Shown here: piece by piece, positions 22,301-34,044 of the stretch
How the letters are laid out: each line of letters starts with the position of its first letter
Position numbering within the stretch: position 1 is the stretch's first letter
Program-made: the position numbers and the translations under genes
The notes under the pieces: model-generated
Databases searched by the model: none
The model's input: only the letters and a program-made list of their open reading frames with translations
Told to the model about the DNA's origin: nothing
Assembly (NCBI GenBank): GCA_016490735.1
Contig: JAEMWC010000154.1
Coordinates: 660,001 to 724,000, forward strand
From: Pachyseris speciosa
Taxonomy: Eukaryota > Cnidaria > Anthozoa > Scleractinia > Pachyseridae
Length of the DNA: 64,000 nucleotides
Reading direction: 5' to 3'

Positions 22301-23432
22301 ATAACTATGCATCTATCATTGCATTACACATCTTCAGGAGCCAGCATTCCTTTTCACACCTCGCAAAGTGTTTCAAGCGTCTCGTAAGTCTCGGTCCCTC
22401 TGAAATTCCCGACTTTTTTCACGGATCCCCCTGACATTCGACATACAGGGTTATAAGAACTGAGGGGACCCTATCGGAGGTGGCCTTAGCAGGCATTAAA
22501 CTTCAAACGGGCTTGAACAATTTATACAAAAGGGCAAGTAAGCGCTGGCCAGCGATGCAAAAAAAAAAGCAAATCCTGTGTGATAAATGACACCTTGACA
22601 ACCTACAGAGGTTTGATATTCTAAGAATGAGAGGACCAGCTTGCAGACCTTGCATGCAGCATGCTTCAGTTAGCAATGTTTAAATACAATCGTACTTCAT
22701 ACAGCTAATCACCAGTTCTGATCAGACAAAAGCGTGCTGATAGGTTTTAATATACATTTTGATATTGCTTGCTAAAATGTATCAACTCACTTCAAACAAC
22801 AATAGTGAAGGCTTTTGACGTGCCCCAGCCAGTTTAATGGATTTGACGCTTGCAGCATCCGTTGTTGACTCTTTTCAATGAATTGCATGACTGAATGAGC
22901 GCTGTTCAATGATATTGTTTATGGAAATTTGAATAAAAAGCAGACCAGCACAACCACAGGGCAAATAATCAGCTTGCTTTTAACCATAAATGACCCTTGA
23001 TTTACGACTTTCGCAAGGTAAATATTTTACGAGAGCCGGTGTTAATTATCAAATTGTCACCAGGTTCTGCTCAACGGCATAAAACACCATGTTCTCATTG
23101 GAAAGGCTCGTTATTGCAACCCACGAGCTGCGCAAACAGGGATTTAGTGCGGCAGTCATGTAAATAGAAGTCATATTTTCTGTTTACTCCCACGCCTTGA
23201 TTTTCGAGATAATTTTCTCAACGAAGCGGAAATGAACTAAAGCCGCTCAGATCGACGAATAACTTCCATTGATGTTGTCACAACGCACAAACCGGTAGCC
23301 ACAAGGTTTTGTCGGAGCTGTGGAGAAGTAGCTTGTTTGGCTGTTTGTTTGGCACAACACTTCGCCGTCGTTTAGCGCTAAGTGACCTCTGATTCACTTG
23401 AGAACTTTGTTGGTGGACTAAGCCGATTTCCA
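19361..23432. other. Region between the divergent WH1 genes
   Basis: About 4.1 kb with no supported gene. There is a perfect short palindrome at 21381-21409 (CTGTCAAGAGAA arms). Presumed promoters of both WH1 genes lie within it, but I see no defined core element. Small open frames (for example 19680-19937, 21934-22200) show no domain. Confidence 0.5.
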
Positions 23433-24311
23433 ATGAAGCCTGCGATGGTTTTAACCGAGGAAGACGTCCAGCGAGTCAGAGAATCGCTGTTGAAGACACT
23501 CACTCCGCGACACAAAGTAGTCATCGCGCCTTGCTTGGCCGAGGTTTCCGTGTTGAACAAAAGTAAAAGTATCCTCCGGAGATCGTTTAAAGAGAAGTGG
23601 AATACCGTTGGCAAAGGAGTGATCGCTTTAGTATACAATACCGACAGCCTTGGTCAGCGAATAGAGATCTGTCTGACTTCCATTAAGACCCGAGCGGTCA
23701 TATGGCGAGAAACAGTGGTCGCGTATTTGACAAGGATTGAATCACCACAACCGAACTATCATACTTTTAATAGCACAAAAAACTTTTATGAAAAGGCTGC
23801 GATTCATTACGACAACGAAACTGTCGCTAACCTGGTTTTACGTGCATTAAGTGTGTTTTCATCGCAATCGAAATCACTAAGAGATGTCAGAAGCCCTGGA
23901 CATAAACCGGCTTCGCGGTCACACTCGTTCAATGTAGCTCCGAGACCAAGGCACCCGCGTGCACAGGAAAACGCTTTCGAACGATGCACCGTTGCGCTGT
24001 CCAACATTCAAATTCAACAAGTGTTTAGCGGCGAGGGAAAACCAGTCAGTACACCGCAAAAGGCTTCATTGTGCACAAGACCCGTGCAAAACGTATCACG
24101 AAGCCCGCAAAGCGATCAACTCGTATCCATTTCCGAGACATGCGAGAAAAGCTCACCAGATCACACCACCATTTATCACCCTCATAAACAGTTATTGAGC
24201 TACAAACAACCCACCCGGAGCGCAAGCTTCGGCTTGGTACGAAGGCGTACTGAACCAGTGCTAAGGAGAACAGAGCTAATGGTGACTGATTTGTGTACAA
24301 CTGAGCTTTGA
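23433..24311 (+). CDS. WH1 (EVH1) domain protein, 292 aa, paralogue of the gene at 18632-19360
   Basis: A single exon; I start at the ATG 23433-23435 because an in-frame TAA lies directly before the GTG at 23382. The WH1-like domain is at about residues 7-143: LTEEDVQRVRESLLKTLTPR, then EKWNTVGKGVIALVYNTD, then RIEICLTSIKTRAVIWRETV, then NYHTF, then IHYDNETVANLVLRAL. These line up block by block with the other gene, so the two are paralogues. The C-terminal half is Ser/Arg/Pro-rich and probably disordered, with two RSxSF motifs (RSHSF about 162, RSASF about 262). The first gene's RRAFSM tail is similar, and all resemble basophilic-kinase or 14-3-3 sites. There is no CRIB, polyproline or VCA segment. 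An AATAAA is at 24627-24632. Function unknown; an actin-regulatory adaptor is plausible. Confidence 0.7.
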   Translation: MKPAMVLTEEDVQRVRESLLKTLTPRHKVVIAPCLAEVSVLNKSKSILRRSFKEKWNTVGKGVIALVYNTDSLGQRIEICLTSIKTRAVIWRETVVAYLTRIESPQPNYHTFNSTKNFYEKAAIHYDNETVANLVLRALSVFSSQSKSLRDVRSPGHKPASRSHSFNVAPRPRHPRAQENAFERCTVALSNIQIQQVFSGEGKPVSTPQKASLCTRPVQNVSRSPQSDQLVSISETCEKSSPDHTTIYHPHKQLLSYKQPTRSASFGLVRRRTEPVLRRTELMVTDLCTTEL

Positions 24312-25439
24312 AACTGATTTATAATCCATCTGGAGTCTGCGAGAATGAGTTCAAACGCTGCATTAAATGAAGACTCGAAATTTATTTTGATTTATAGATC
24401 GATGATATCTATGGTATGTCGGACCGCGGGAACACTCATGCGATATTATCGTGTTTTTGTAAAAAAAACAGTTTGACTTTAAACGCACTACATTCAAGAT
24501 AAGCTGAGGAATTTTAAAAGTATGGTTTATAAAATTAAAATAGATTTTGTACAGATTTCCTTTGTCGCATTTCCATTTCCTTACCGTAGGTTGTTTTTTA
24601 ATTTATTGAAAGGGAAGAATTAAAGAAATAAAAAGGTGATCAATACGCTATGTTTCGCCGTCAGCTAAGTTGTCTTGGAAATTGCTAGCGTTAAACCTCG
24701 CGTAAAATCATTAACCTTAAACAACCTAAACAAGCATATTCTTTCGTGAATAATTATCTGTAATTGGTATTATAATGGCTTACAAGTTTCTCGGATCAAC
24801 AGAGAGGAAACGATTTCGTCAGTTACAAAACAAACACGTGGACGGCAAGGAGACAACTTCAACAGAGACAGCGGGCTTATATTTTTTCTTCACGGCTAAA
24901 TTGTCTGCTGACATATCGCTCAAGGAATTGTACATAATGATACATTATGTAAATCATCGTAACTGCCCCGTACGGTCTAGTATTCACAATACAATAAACA
25001 GTGGAAGGTGGGTGTATGACTCTTGAAAAGCTATCAAGCTTGTGGTTAGTCATTACTCCCTAAACATCCAATGATCACGTCCAAAATAAGTGAGTCCTCG
25101 TGAAAAGAAAACCTAAAATATCACTTAAATTGCCGTTTCATAGCTTCCTCGGAACGAAGCTTAAAGAGACGCCGACCGCTTTGAAAATCGCATTTACCTA
25201 CATAGTAGGAAATTCTTTTTGGTTTAATTTTGTAGAATGTACTCGAAAAAGTACTCAGCCATGGTCAGGAAATAATTACGGGAAATATGAATGAATGAAT
25301 AAAGAGCGCGTCGGAAGGTCTTAAAAACTGACAACCGTGCGGTCAGTTCTCGTGCACATTCAAAGATTGGAATTTTCCTGTTTGTGAAAGTTCATAAAAA
25401 CTGTTTTGCATAATCCGGTGAAATGTAGAATGCTAGCTG

Positions 25440-25690
<251 letters not shown>

Positions 25691-27785
25691 CCTCGTGGTT
25701 TCACCACTCCTAATATATTCAGCTGCAGGACGAACGCTACTAATTATGCGAGACTGATGCGTATGCTCCCAGGGTATGCTCGCAGACTAAAAAGGAATAT
25801 TTCATGACGTAAATTAAAATTACTTCTTTCTCAAGGGAGGTCAAGCTCATAATCGAACAGAAAAAAGGCATTTTGCTTACTTTACATTTAAAAAACCGAG
25901 AGTATACAGGCAAGCTACGGTAGCTTCTCAGCGAAAAGTTTCTTAACTTTAAAAATAATATGGTAGTCACTATCAACACTGAAGATTTTATCACTACCAC
26001 TACAAGTATTGCTTGGCGAGACTGAGTGCGGAATCAATTGTAACAACTCGTTGAGTTTGATATTGGCAGAGTTTAGAACAACGGAACATGTCCAGGCTGA
26101 GCCTTTCTTATGACGTCTACAATTTGTCCTCTTTGTTTGGAAAGGTGACAGTTTTCGTCTGAGCAAATTGACATGTAGAATCCCAGTAAGGACAAAATGT
26201 AACAATAGCGAACCTAGTACGTACTTGCGCTACACAAAACGTGTTCCTGTTATCACAAGCTACATCATGTTTTAACTCTCCATAGGTCATGATCACCTTA
26301 CCACCGGCATAAACAACATCTACTTCTCGACTTTCAATTCCAGCTAACGGCCTAAGCCAAAATTCGACAAGGTGTGCTAAAAAAGTGAGCTATATTAAAA
26401 AGCCCAAGAATACAAAAACAAAAAACAAAACAACATTCGACTTGTGCCTTACAAGCATTCGACATTTGATCCTAGTTCAGTAGGTCTTTACAAAAAGCAC
26501 AATATCAAAATTTGTCTGTATCGTCACATCTGGATTTCCGTGTTCATAGCTTCAAAAGGTTGAACAGGGTAAATAAGAATTAAAGGCGTGTTCCTCATCA
26601 TGGGTACCCGCGATAAATTTTTGTTGCCGTAATGTCACCTCAAAATTTCAAAAATTGTATATTTTTTATCTAGTTGCGGAGAGGTAATTACAGTAAGTGA
26701 AATGAAATAGGGCCAGCTAGAACTTGCCAAGTACCTAGCTAGAAACATTAGCATGCGCGCAGATGTCTGTGACCGCGTGTAACAAAGGAACTAGTCAAGA
26801 CGCCTGCGCGCGGGCTATAAACACAAGAAAGGTCAAGAAACACCATTTTAAGTATTTTGCTTTGAAATGCTCTCGTTGGGAGCCCCTGGTTGCTACAAAT
26901 CGTTTGGGTAATTTATTGGAATATTCGAAGCACACGGCACACGGTATAATCCCGGCAGATTTGAAAGTGGACGGAACACCGACAGGAAATTGTGTTTCGG
27001 GTCATTTGCCACACAGGGAAGAATGTTGAATATCCTTGGAGGTCTACAGACATAAACGCTAGACAATTGGAAACAGCATGTTTGTAATCCCAAGGCAACC
27101 ACACTGTCATGACTCAGGACAAAGCACTCGGAGTGCTATACTTAAAGTCGTTGAATGCCATTAAATCAACCACGAGAATCTCTTTGATTGCTGAACCATT
27201 CCTACCCCAACTAGAAGATCGTTCGCTTGTTTAGAGACATTTCTGTTACCTTATGTTTTAACAAAACGCCATTAACGTGTTCATTAGGCTCTGGCTATTC
27301 GTCGATATTAAAAACGTTGTTAAGTTGTGTGGAGAAAAATTTTGCTTGTAGATTTTGTCGTAACGGTTTTCTCTTTTCTGAGTGGCCATAACGGAAATAG
27401 GTTCCTCCGTTATGAAAAGCTGTTTTTGTGCGGCACTTTTGTAACCCGTTGCCTTGTGGTTTCAGACCATTCGCGGGCGTCCTGCACTAGAATTCAGGGG
27501 GAATATGGGTGGTTTTCACGTTAACAAGAGCTCCTTTTTATTTGTTTCTTCCAACAGCCACGCTATTGCTATTTTCTTTCTCGAGACTGGGTGCAATCCT
27601 CCTGTAACATGGCAATTTCTGACACAAGCGACTTTGCGTTGATTCAGCAGCATGCAAATTTTAATTTAAGGCATTTTTTTGGTTCCAGAAAATAGTATTT
27701 GTGGACAAGATTGCATTTATTTTTTGGTCTGTTGTAAAATAGGGTTGCAAAACACAGCTCAGAAAAACAGAATGGTGTGGTATTG

Positions 27786-27917
27786 AATAGAGTTCTTCAC
27801 GGCCGCCATGTTGGAGGTGCAAAACAAAAGAACGATTTTCCTTCGGGAAATAAATTTTGTTGCTGTACAAATAATTTTTAATTTTGTACCTCCAACAAGG
27901 CCGTGAAACTCTCTATA
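27786..27917. mobile_element. Fold-back MITE, about 130 bp
   Basis: ATAGAGTTCTTCACGGCCGC (left) and its inverse near 27882-27917 pair over about 36 bp (CCTCCAACAAGGCCGTGAAA) with a few mismatches. Confidence 0.6.
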
Positions 27918-28805
27918 ATAGAGAATATCATGGTTGTTACTATATTTAGTATATTTTAATTATTATACTTAGGGTTATATTAAATGCACGAATAGTTTTA
28001 ATCACGGTTGCTAGTATATTTAGGATATTTTTAATTTTTATTCTTAGCTCACGCCCCTACTGGAAACCAGCTATTGTTTTTTTACATTGTTGAATAGGCT
28101 AGCCTGATAAATAAAGTTCTTATCTTATATTGAATCTTAGCACCTCCCCCTACCCAAAATGTGCAGCATCACCCTCCCTCCCCCCACCCCAAATCCGGCT
28201 TATCATGGATTTTGTGAAACAGGACTGTTTCTAGGGGCCAGGTACAGGGTATCTTCACAACTACCATGAATAAAACAGAAACGTTTTAATTTCTGCAAGA
28301 TTAGCACACAACTCTCATCAGAATGGCCACCACTTGAGGAAAGACCCCGGAAGGGGGGGGGGGGGGGATACTCCCTATAATGGCCTATACAAAAGGGATA
28401 CCTTTTTCGCACTTCAGGTATATGAAAGGGTAGGGATTTCACGGGTTGAAGTATATGAAAAGGTAGGGAAATCTGTCATTTAGGTATAAACACACATACC
28501 TTATGACTGTACTGTTTTAATTTATTGACAGCTACATGAAAATGACAAGACTTCATTCTAAGGGTATCTAAGGGCTAGAAAGGGGATGCAGTGTTTTTAA
28601 GGTTTGTGAAAGGGGTACATAAAGCATAAAGGTAGTGCTTTTTCATCCACTCATGCTTTCTTCAGGTAGTTGTACAATGCTTGTCAAAGATAGAGAGCTA
28701 TTCTACCAATCTATAAATAGTTGTTGAAAAATTACTGTACTATGGTGGTCAGGTGTACTTGAAGATAAACAGTAGAGCAATCGCTCTCTTCTCCATGATT
28801 CAAGA

Positions 28806-29002
28806 GGCTAGTGGAAAACCCTCCTAAGTGAGTTTTTGTGTGGTTTTTCTTTATTTTGCTCCAAAACTGTTGATTTCTCGCATACTGGCTTCCTTTCGTG
28901 TGGTAAACAATACCCTGTATTTTTTTTCGCTGTTTGGCACTTAGTTTTTGAGAAAAACACGGGCAAAAAGTGAAAAGTCACTTGGAGGGTTTTCCACTGG
29001 TG
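28806..29002. mobile_element. MITE with CTAGTGGAAAACCCTCC ends
   Basis: CTAGTGGAAAACCCTCCTAAG near 28808 pairs with CACTTGGAGGGTTTTCCACTGG near 28978-29000. Non-coding, about 195 bp. Confidence 0.6.
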
Positions 29003-29539
29003 TCTTCAATTGCTCAGCACATTCTTCTTGTGTGTAGGTTGCAAGGAAAATGGATGAATTCTCAGACTAACCTGGAACTAAATTGTAACTAAGTGTGCTT
29101 TCAAGTGTAACTATAACAATTGTATTTGTCCATTCTAATATGAAAATTACTTTGCCACAAGATTCAGGTCTTCTGTTGGGTGCCCATAATCTAGATGGCA
29201 GTCAAGTCTACTGGACAATTTAATATTAAATTGTTATTTTATCTACTTTTAAAGTTCTTGTAAAGAACGTCGTCATTCCTAAGCTGACCAAGGCTTACAC
29301 CTTTGTTATGTTTTCTGATTCTTCAAAAGTGATGGCAATAAAACTCATTAATAACTCATGAAGGAGATACAAAAGAAATTAATTTTTAATGAGTGTCTTT
29401 ATATCTGATAAAGACATGGCTAAATTTTACATCCGATTTTCTAGGCCAAAATGACCCAAAATATAAATTTTAGTGTAAGAATGGATACTAAGATATACAG
29501 TACAGTGAAGTTTTTTAAGCCGTTCAATAAATTCACAAT

Positions 29540-29793
29540 AGTCCTTTCCCAGGATAATTCGCGCACAACGGAGACTGGGCAGAAATATCGTGAAAGCGAG
29601 GCTGTGGTAAGTACAGATCTTCCAGCGATGGTCAAAACAATATGGCGGAAACCAACAACGTTGTTAAAACTGATGAATTTAAAAGCTGGAAGAAGCCTGA
29701 GCTATAAAAATGGCTCAGAAATCATGGCCTTAAAGTAACCGGTAAAAAAAAGGAGCTAGTGATCAGGGTGGAAAATGCGAAACGAGCGGGAGT
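29540..29793 (+). repeat. Left terminal inverted repeat (encodes SAP domain, disrupted)
   Basis: It contains ATG 29642-29644 and then MAETNNVVKTDEFKSWKKPEL before a TAA at 29705-29707; the right-hand copy has CAA at that codon. Beyond the stop the frame continues as a SAP-like helix-turn-helix (KWLRNHGLKVTG, ELVIRVENAKR). Confidence 0.85.
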
Positions 29794-30376
29794 GAATCCG
29801 AATTCAAGTTGCACGCCTGCAGGGTCAAGAGCTCGAGTCCCTCGAGGTGCTCTGTATTGTTGTGTCCCATTATGTCACAGTTTTAAAGGGAAAGTTGTAA
29901 ATGGAAAGCCGGTTTAGTTACATAGGCTGCCATCTGATTTAAAGCTGAGACGTCAATGGATTATAAAGTTGCGAAGTGTTCGCAAGAACTTTGTTCCGAA
30001 AACGGGAACAAGAGTGTGCAGTCTTCACTTTAAAGGAGCTGATGGGCCGAAATATTGGAGCAAACTCCCAGCATTGTTTCCTTCAAAGCTACCACCAGAG
30101 TCTCCCACCTTGAAACGATCATTGCCTGATAGATCCAAGGGCTCGTCATCGAAATTTGGGCTCAAAGCAACAAAACGTCTATGTCTTGAAAAACGATTTG
30201 ACGGCAGCGGAGTTACCATTTACAAATCGGCAAAATTTGAGGACAGTTTCACGATTATTTACCGTCAAACTACTGCCCAGGAAGCATATCTGCAAACATT
30301 GTCAAAGAAAATCAAACTGATACCGGTACGCAGTTCCATTCAAGTACAGAAGACAAAAATATCCAAACAAAGGTAG
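29642..30376 (+). pseudogene. SAP + THAP N-terminal part of transposase gene, with two stops
   Basis: After the SAP segment (stop TAA at 29705-29707), the same frame encodes a THAP-type C2CH zinc finger from about 29855. Landmarks are CCVPLCHSFKGK, LHRLPSD, RQWIIKLR and VCSLHF, with a C-terminal PALFPSK. A TAG at 29915-29917 interrupts it before LHRLP. The frame closes at 30376, while the transposase continues in the +1 register (shared overlap about 30292-30376). THAP domains bind transposon ends in this class of element. Broken here. Confidence 0.8.
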
Positions 30377-30393
30377 TAACATGTGACGTCGGG

Positions 30394-31353
30394 GTGCAAA
30401 TAAATCTTCCTTCGTTGACAGCAGAAAATCTTAAAGGCAATGACGAAAAGACCAAATTTTACACAGGAATAGTCAATTTTGGAACTTTTATACTGTTATT
30501 TAATAGCATTGCTAAAGTAGCTGGTAAATTGAACTACTGGCAAGGGAAGGATTCTTTAAAAGAGAAATCGTATCTCGCAGATGAAGGGAGACAAAAACCA
30601 GGACCTAAGAGAAAAATGAGACTGATTGACGAATTCTTAATGGTGATGGTGAGACTCAGGATGGGACTTCTGGAGCGGGATTTAGCAGATCGTTTTTGTG
30701 TCTCAACAAGTACAGTGTCCCGAACCCTAATTACTTGGTATGCTGTTCTTGCTGATCATCTGAGGCATTTAATTTCTTGGCCTTGCCGGGATGTAATTGA
30801 AACGAGAATGCCACAAAGTTTCAAAAAATTCCCTGGCACTCGAGTGATAATAGATTGTACCGAATTTTTCATCGAAACGCCGTCATCTTTAGTAAATCAA
30901 TCTATTACATATTCCACGTACAAATCTTATAATACCTTTAAGGTTCTTGTAGGTATTAGCCCATCGGGAGGTGTAATATTTCTTTCGCAGTTGTGGGGTG
31001 GTAACGCCTCTGACAAACATATTGTGAGGGAATCAGGACTGCTTAATCTGCTGGAGAGTGGAGACAGTATCATGGCTGATAAGGGATTTGACATTGATGA
31101 TTTACTTAAACCACTAGGGGTTACCCTAAATATGCCTCCAAAAAGGGATTCTAACCGTCAGCTGACAAGGAAAGAGGTTGAGCAAACAAGGCGCATTGCA
31201 GCTGTTCGCATCCATGTGGAAAGGAAAATGGAGCAAATTAAGAACTTCAGGATATTACAGGGGGCTATCCCTGCTACAGAATGGAACAATGCAAATAATC
31301 TTGTTCTTATCTGTACTGCTTTAACTAACCTTGAGCCTCCTTTAATTAAATGA
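30394..31353 (+). CDS. DDE_Tnp_4-type transposase, open but N-terminally detached
   Basis: About 319 codons are open to the TAA at 31351-31353; codons before 30394 back to about 30292 are also open in this frame. A helix-turn-helix (RMGLLERDLADRFCVSTSTV, SRTLITWY) is followed by the catalytic core: Asp in RVIIDCTEF, Asp in MADKGFDIDD and Glu in IHVERKMEQIKNF. This order is that of the Harbinger-related DDE_Tnp_4 family. No ATG opens this frame near the start; it was probably fused to the upstream THAP domain and lost by a frameshift. The catalytic triad is intact, but the protein as encoded is probably not made. Confidence 0.85.
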   Translation: MQINLPSLTAENLKGNDEKTKFYTGIVNFGTFILLFNSIAKVAGKLNYWQGKDSLKEKSYLADEGRQKPGPKRKMRLIDEFLMVMVRLRMGLLERDLADRFCVSTSTVSRTLITWYAVLADHLRHLISWPCRDVIETRMPQSFKKFPGTRVIIDCTEFFIETPSSLVNQSITYSTYKSYNTFKVLVGISPSGGVIFLSQLWGGNASDKHIVRESGLLNLLESGDSIMADKGFDIDDLLKPLGVTLNMPPKRDSNRQLTRKEVEQTRRIAAVRIHVERKMEQIKNFRILQGAIPATEWNNANNLVLICTALTNLEPPLIK

Positions 31354-31534
31354 ATTTAGTTAAAGGAGTAAATTTAGGAGTAAAAAGCAAGACACACAGT
31401 ATTGAAAGTTAGTGAAAAGAATTGTTAACATAAATCCACATGATCAACAATTTTGTTTCACGGTTTAATGGTGACAATAACAACAAACCAGGTAGCAATA
31501 TATGGAAAATTTGGCTGTGATAAAAGAGGGATAA

Positions 31535-32816
31535 TTACTTGGTTAGGGGAACCCCCCTTTTGACCCTCTCAGTAAGAGCATCTGATACAATGGCCTCCTT
31601 AAAAAATGTCATAAGTTTTGGAAGCATTTGCTTCTTCCAGAATGTTTGATTAAACTTGACTCTTGTTACTAATAAACCTTTGAGTGTCCATATCACAAAG
31701 TCACATACCTTTAGTTTGCAAAGAGCCATTAGACCCTGAATTTGATAGTAGTAAATTGATGTTTTCTTGAGTTTTACCTTTCCCTTTGAGTTGATGTAAC
31801 AAAAAAACTTTTTGTCATGAGCTGCAGCTCTTGGAGTTAGGAAACGCCATTTATAGGGACACTTAATTTCAAGTAACCGTTGATATTCTCTGCAGCCAGG
31901 GCAGTAAACAAACCCATCAGGGCTTGCACCAAGATAGGGGAGATCTGACTGAATTACAAGCCCCCTTTCCATGACAGTGAGTCTCTTGTGCCCATTTTTC
32001 TTCATGAATTTAACATATCTCTCTTTTGCTACTGACTCATGCTGTGATCCCCATTGTAGAGGTGCAGCTTTTGAAGGAAGAGACCGATACCCATGAGACT
32101 CTTGTTTGTAACCCATTATATCCCTAACAACATTATCTGGAGCTGTTGTTGGCCTCATCTTACAGATTCGACCAAACACCGATGCTGTTATTCTCCCTTC
32201 CCTGGCTTGCAACCATTTAGGATTGTCACTTTGCCCACGAGTACTGATTTCAATCACCTCTGCCTCAACCTTTGACATGGTCAGTGATGCAAAGTAATTA
32301 TTTCTTTTTTCTTGAAATTCATCTGAGGAATAACTAAGATTATCACTTAATAACTCTACATTTCTAGGAGGAAATTTTTGCACTTCAAAGCGTTTGGCAA
32401 ATTCCTCAATATCAAATTCTGATGTTTCTGCCTCTTCATTTGCCCTGACGTTATCATCACTTGAAATGACAGTATCACATGAAACAACATTTTGCTTTTC
32501 TATAACTGTAAAAATTGCACAGTCAGGATTCACTGACTGTAAGTTATCCAGAAAACTGGTGAGGAAAGAGTTGCTGACAGGAGCACCTGCCTTATATAGC
32601 CCTGGTTTAGGCACAGCTGCTAATCTAGGCTTTTTGCCATACTGATGTTTCACAGGTTGCAAATTGCTTATTCGCTTGGGGCTAAGCTTTCTCTTCCGGG
32701 GCTTGTTCCATTCACATGGCAGTGAAGTGCAAGACATCCCCCCATCATTCATCATATTTGCATAGTCTTCAATTGCAAACAACAATGCTGCAATATGATT
32801 ACAAGCTTCTCCTAGC
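31535..32816 (-). CDS. YqaJ-exonuclease exon (exon 2)
   Basis: Open for 427 codons from the acceptor at 32817-32820 to the stop at 31535. It carries the C-terminal half of the SWIM finger, a Lys/Arg-rich nuclear-localisation-like stretch (NKPRKRKLSPKR) and the complete YqaJ core. In-frame residues upstream of the acceptor are intronic. Confidence 0.85.
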
Positions 32817-33367
32817 CTACAATGTAAAAGAGAAATATTTCTTAGAAAGTTACTTCTTGCCAGGTCCCCTAAACCAAACAGCCAGATAAGAACCATCAAC
32901 AAACACTTTTCTCTTTTAACCAAGCACAAATGTAGGAAAACAAGAAAGGATGTAAAATTAATTATAGTACCACAAATTGGTAGATTGATGCAGTTTACAC
33001 ATCATACACAATGCAAAAGAGCTCATAAAGGCAAGATCTTTGATAAGTAGTACTTTTTAGATGTTTTAATTAAAACTATTAAATATGATGTGAGGTAGGA
33101 TTTTTACTATGATCTTTTAAATGAAAAAGCTTATATTTAAAATATATGATAGTGTTATTTTTGTTTTAATAATAATGTCCCCTTTTGTAACATTTTGGTT
33201 GCCCTTTTGGTATTCCTTTCATAAGCCTTATTGGCTTTCCTGGGCTTCCTTGCCTTATAGATTAATATTTCGTTAATATATTTAGAAATGGCAAAAATCA
33301 ACAAACAAATAAAATTTAGTGCTTATCGTGCTGAGGGCATTTGACACTTACGTACTATCCAACTTAC

Positions 33368-33906
33368 CCAGCTATGCAGTTACAATCGGCTGAAAAAACA
33401 TTCGTAGTGTCTTTGACCATAGATACCCAGGTGTTGTACACTCGATCAGTTTTCATAGATGGTAATACTTTGGCCCTGACAAAACAGTAACTGCTTCTAT
33501 CGTTGATGAACGCAAGCTCGATGTCTTGAACGTGGCCATCTTTGAAAAATTTGTAAGCTTTTAGCTGCTTGAAACAGTGCATGTCCTCGTTCTTGTAGAA
33601 CTTACAACTTCCAAACACGAGATGATTCATTATGTCTTTACTTGTTAGACGAGGAAGCCTTGACAAATCTTTAGTCCACGATTTTAGATTCTTTGGATCA
33701 GGGAGGATCTCTGTCGGCGTACTCAGCTTTTCAACAGCTCGTTTTGTAATCTCCTTCTTCTCACGTGCAATTCTTTCAACGACTGTCTCAACTTCCGTTC
33801 GTTTCGCATTTTCCACCCTGATCACTAGCTCCTCTTTTGTACCGGTTACTTTAAGGCCATGATTTCTGAGCCATTTTTGTAGCTCAGGCTTCCTCCAGCT
33901 TTTAAA
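33368..33906 (-). CDS. SAP/SWIM exon (exon 1), open part after the nonsense codon
   Basis: Reads FKSWRKPELQKWLRNHGLKV and on to ELVIRVENAKR (SAP). A Lys/Glu-rich linker (VVERIAREKKEITKRAVEKL) follows, then a domain ending in VFSADCNCIAG, the first half of the SWIM zinc site. The donor is GTAAGTTGG. Confidence 0.75.
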
Positions 33907-34044
33907 TTAATCGATTTTAACAACGTTGTTGGTTTCCGCCATATTGTTTTGACCATCGCTGGAAGATCTGTACTTACCACAGCCTCGCTTTCACGATATT
34001 TCTGCCCAGTCTCCGTTGTGCGCGAATTATCCTGGGAAAGGACT
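33791..34044 (-). repeat. Right terminal inverted repeat
   Basis: Inverse of 29540-29793 with about 9 differences. It includes ATG 33940-33942 and the private nonsense codon at 33907-33909. Confidence 0.85.

Larger units (their letters stand above)
31535..33942 (-). pseudogene. SAP + SWIM + YqaJ-exonuclease gene of the transposon, 2 exons, one nonsense mutation
   Basis: Exon 1 is 33368-33942 and exon 2 is 31535-32816, joined by GTAAGT (33361-33367 region) and TTGTAG. The joint reads CNCIAG then LGEACNHIAALL, a SWIM zinc motif (CxC...CxH) split exactly by the intron. Exon 2 encodes a YqaJ/lambda-exonuclease-type core: REGRITASVFGRI, QWGSQHESVAKERY, LGASPDGFVYCPGC, LLEIKCPYKW and YYYQIQGLMALC. 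These give the metal-binding Glu, Asp and ExK residues. The ATG at 33940-33942 opens the SAP domain, but a TAA at 33907-33909 stops it after 11 codons; the left TIR has GAA there. Otherwise both exons are open. The length would be about 618 aa. Confidence 0.85.
29540..34044. mobile_element. ISL2EU/IS4EU-type DNA transposon, 4505 bp, two convergent genes
   Basis: Both ends read AGTCCTTTCCCAGGATAATT inward and each is flanked by AT (29538-29539, 34045-34046), a 2-bp target duplication. The inverted repeats are 254 bp (29540-29793 and 33791-34044) with about 9 differences. It carries a THAP + DDE_Tnp_4-type transposase gene on plus and a SWIM + YqaJ-type exonuclease gene on minus, the gene pair known for ISL2EU/IS4EU elements related to PIF/Harbinger. 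Both genes start within the inverted repeats. Nonsense mutations in each N-terminus and a frame break in the plus-strand gene indicate an inactive copy. The high TIR similarity suggests a fairly young insertion. Confidence 0.88.

Noticed and set aside
24775..25026. 83-codon ATG-started frame as a small gene
   Set aside because: No domain, no compositional signal and no promoter or splice evidence; left unannotated.
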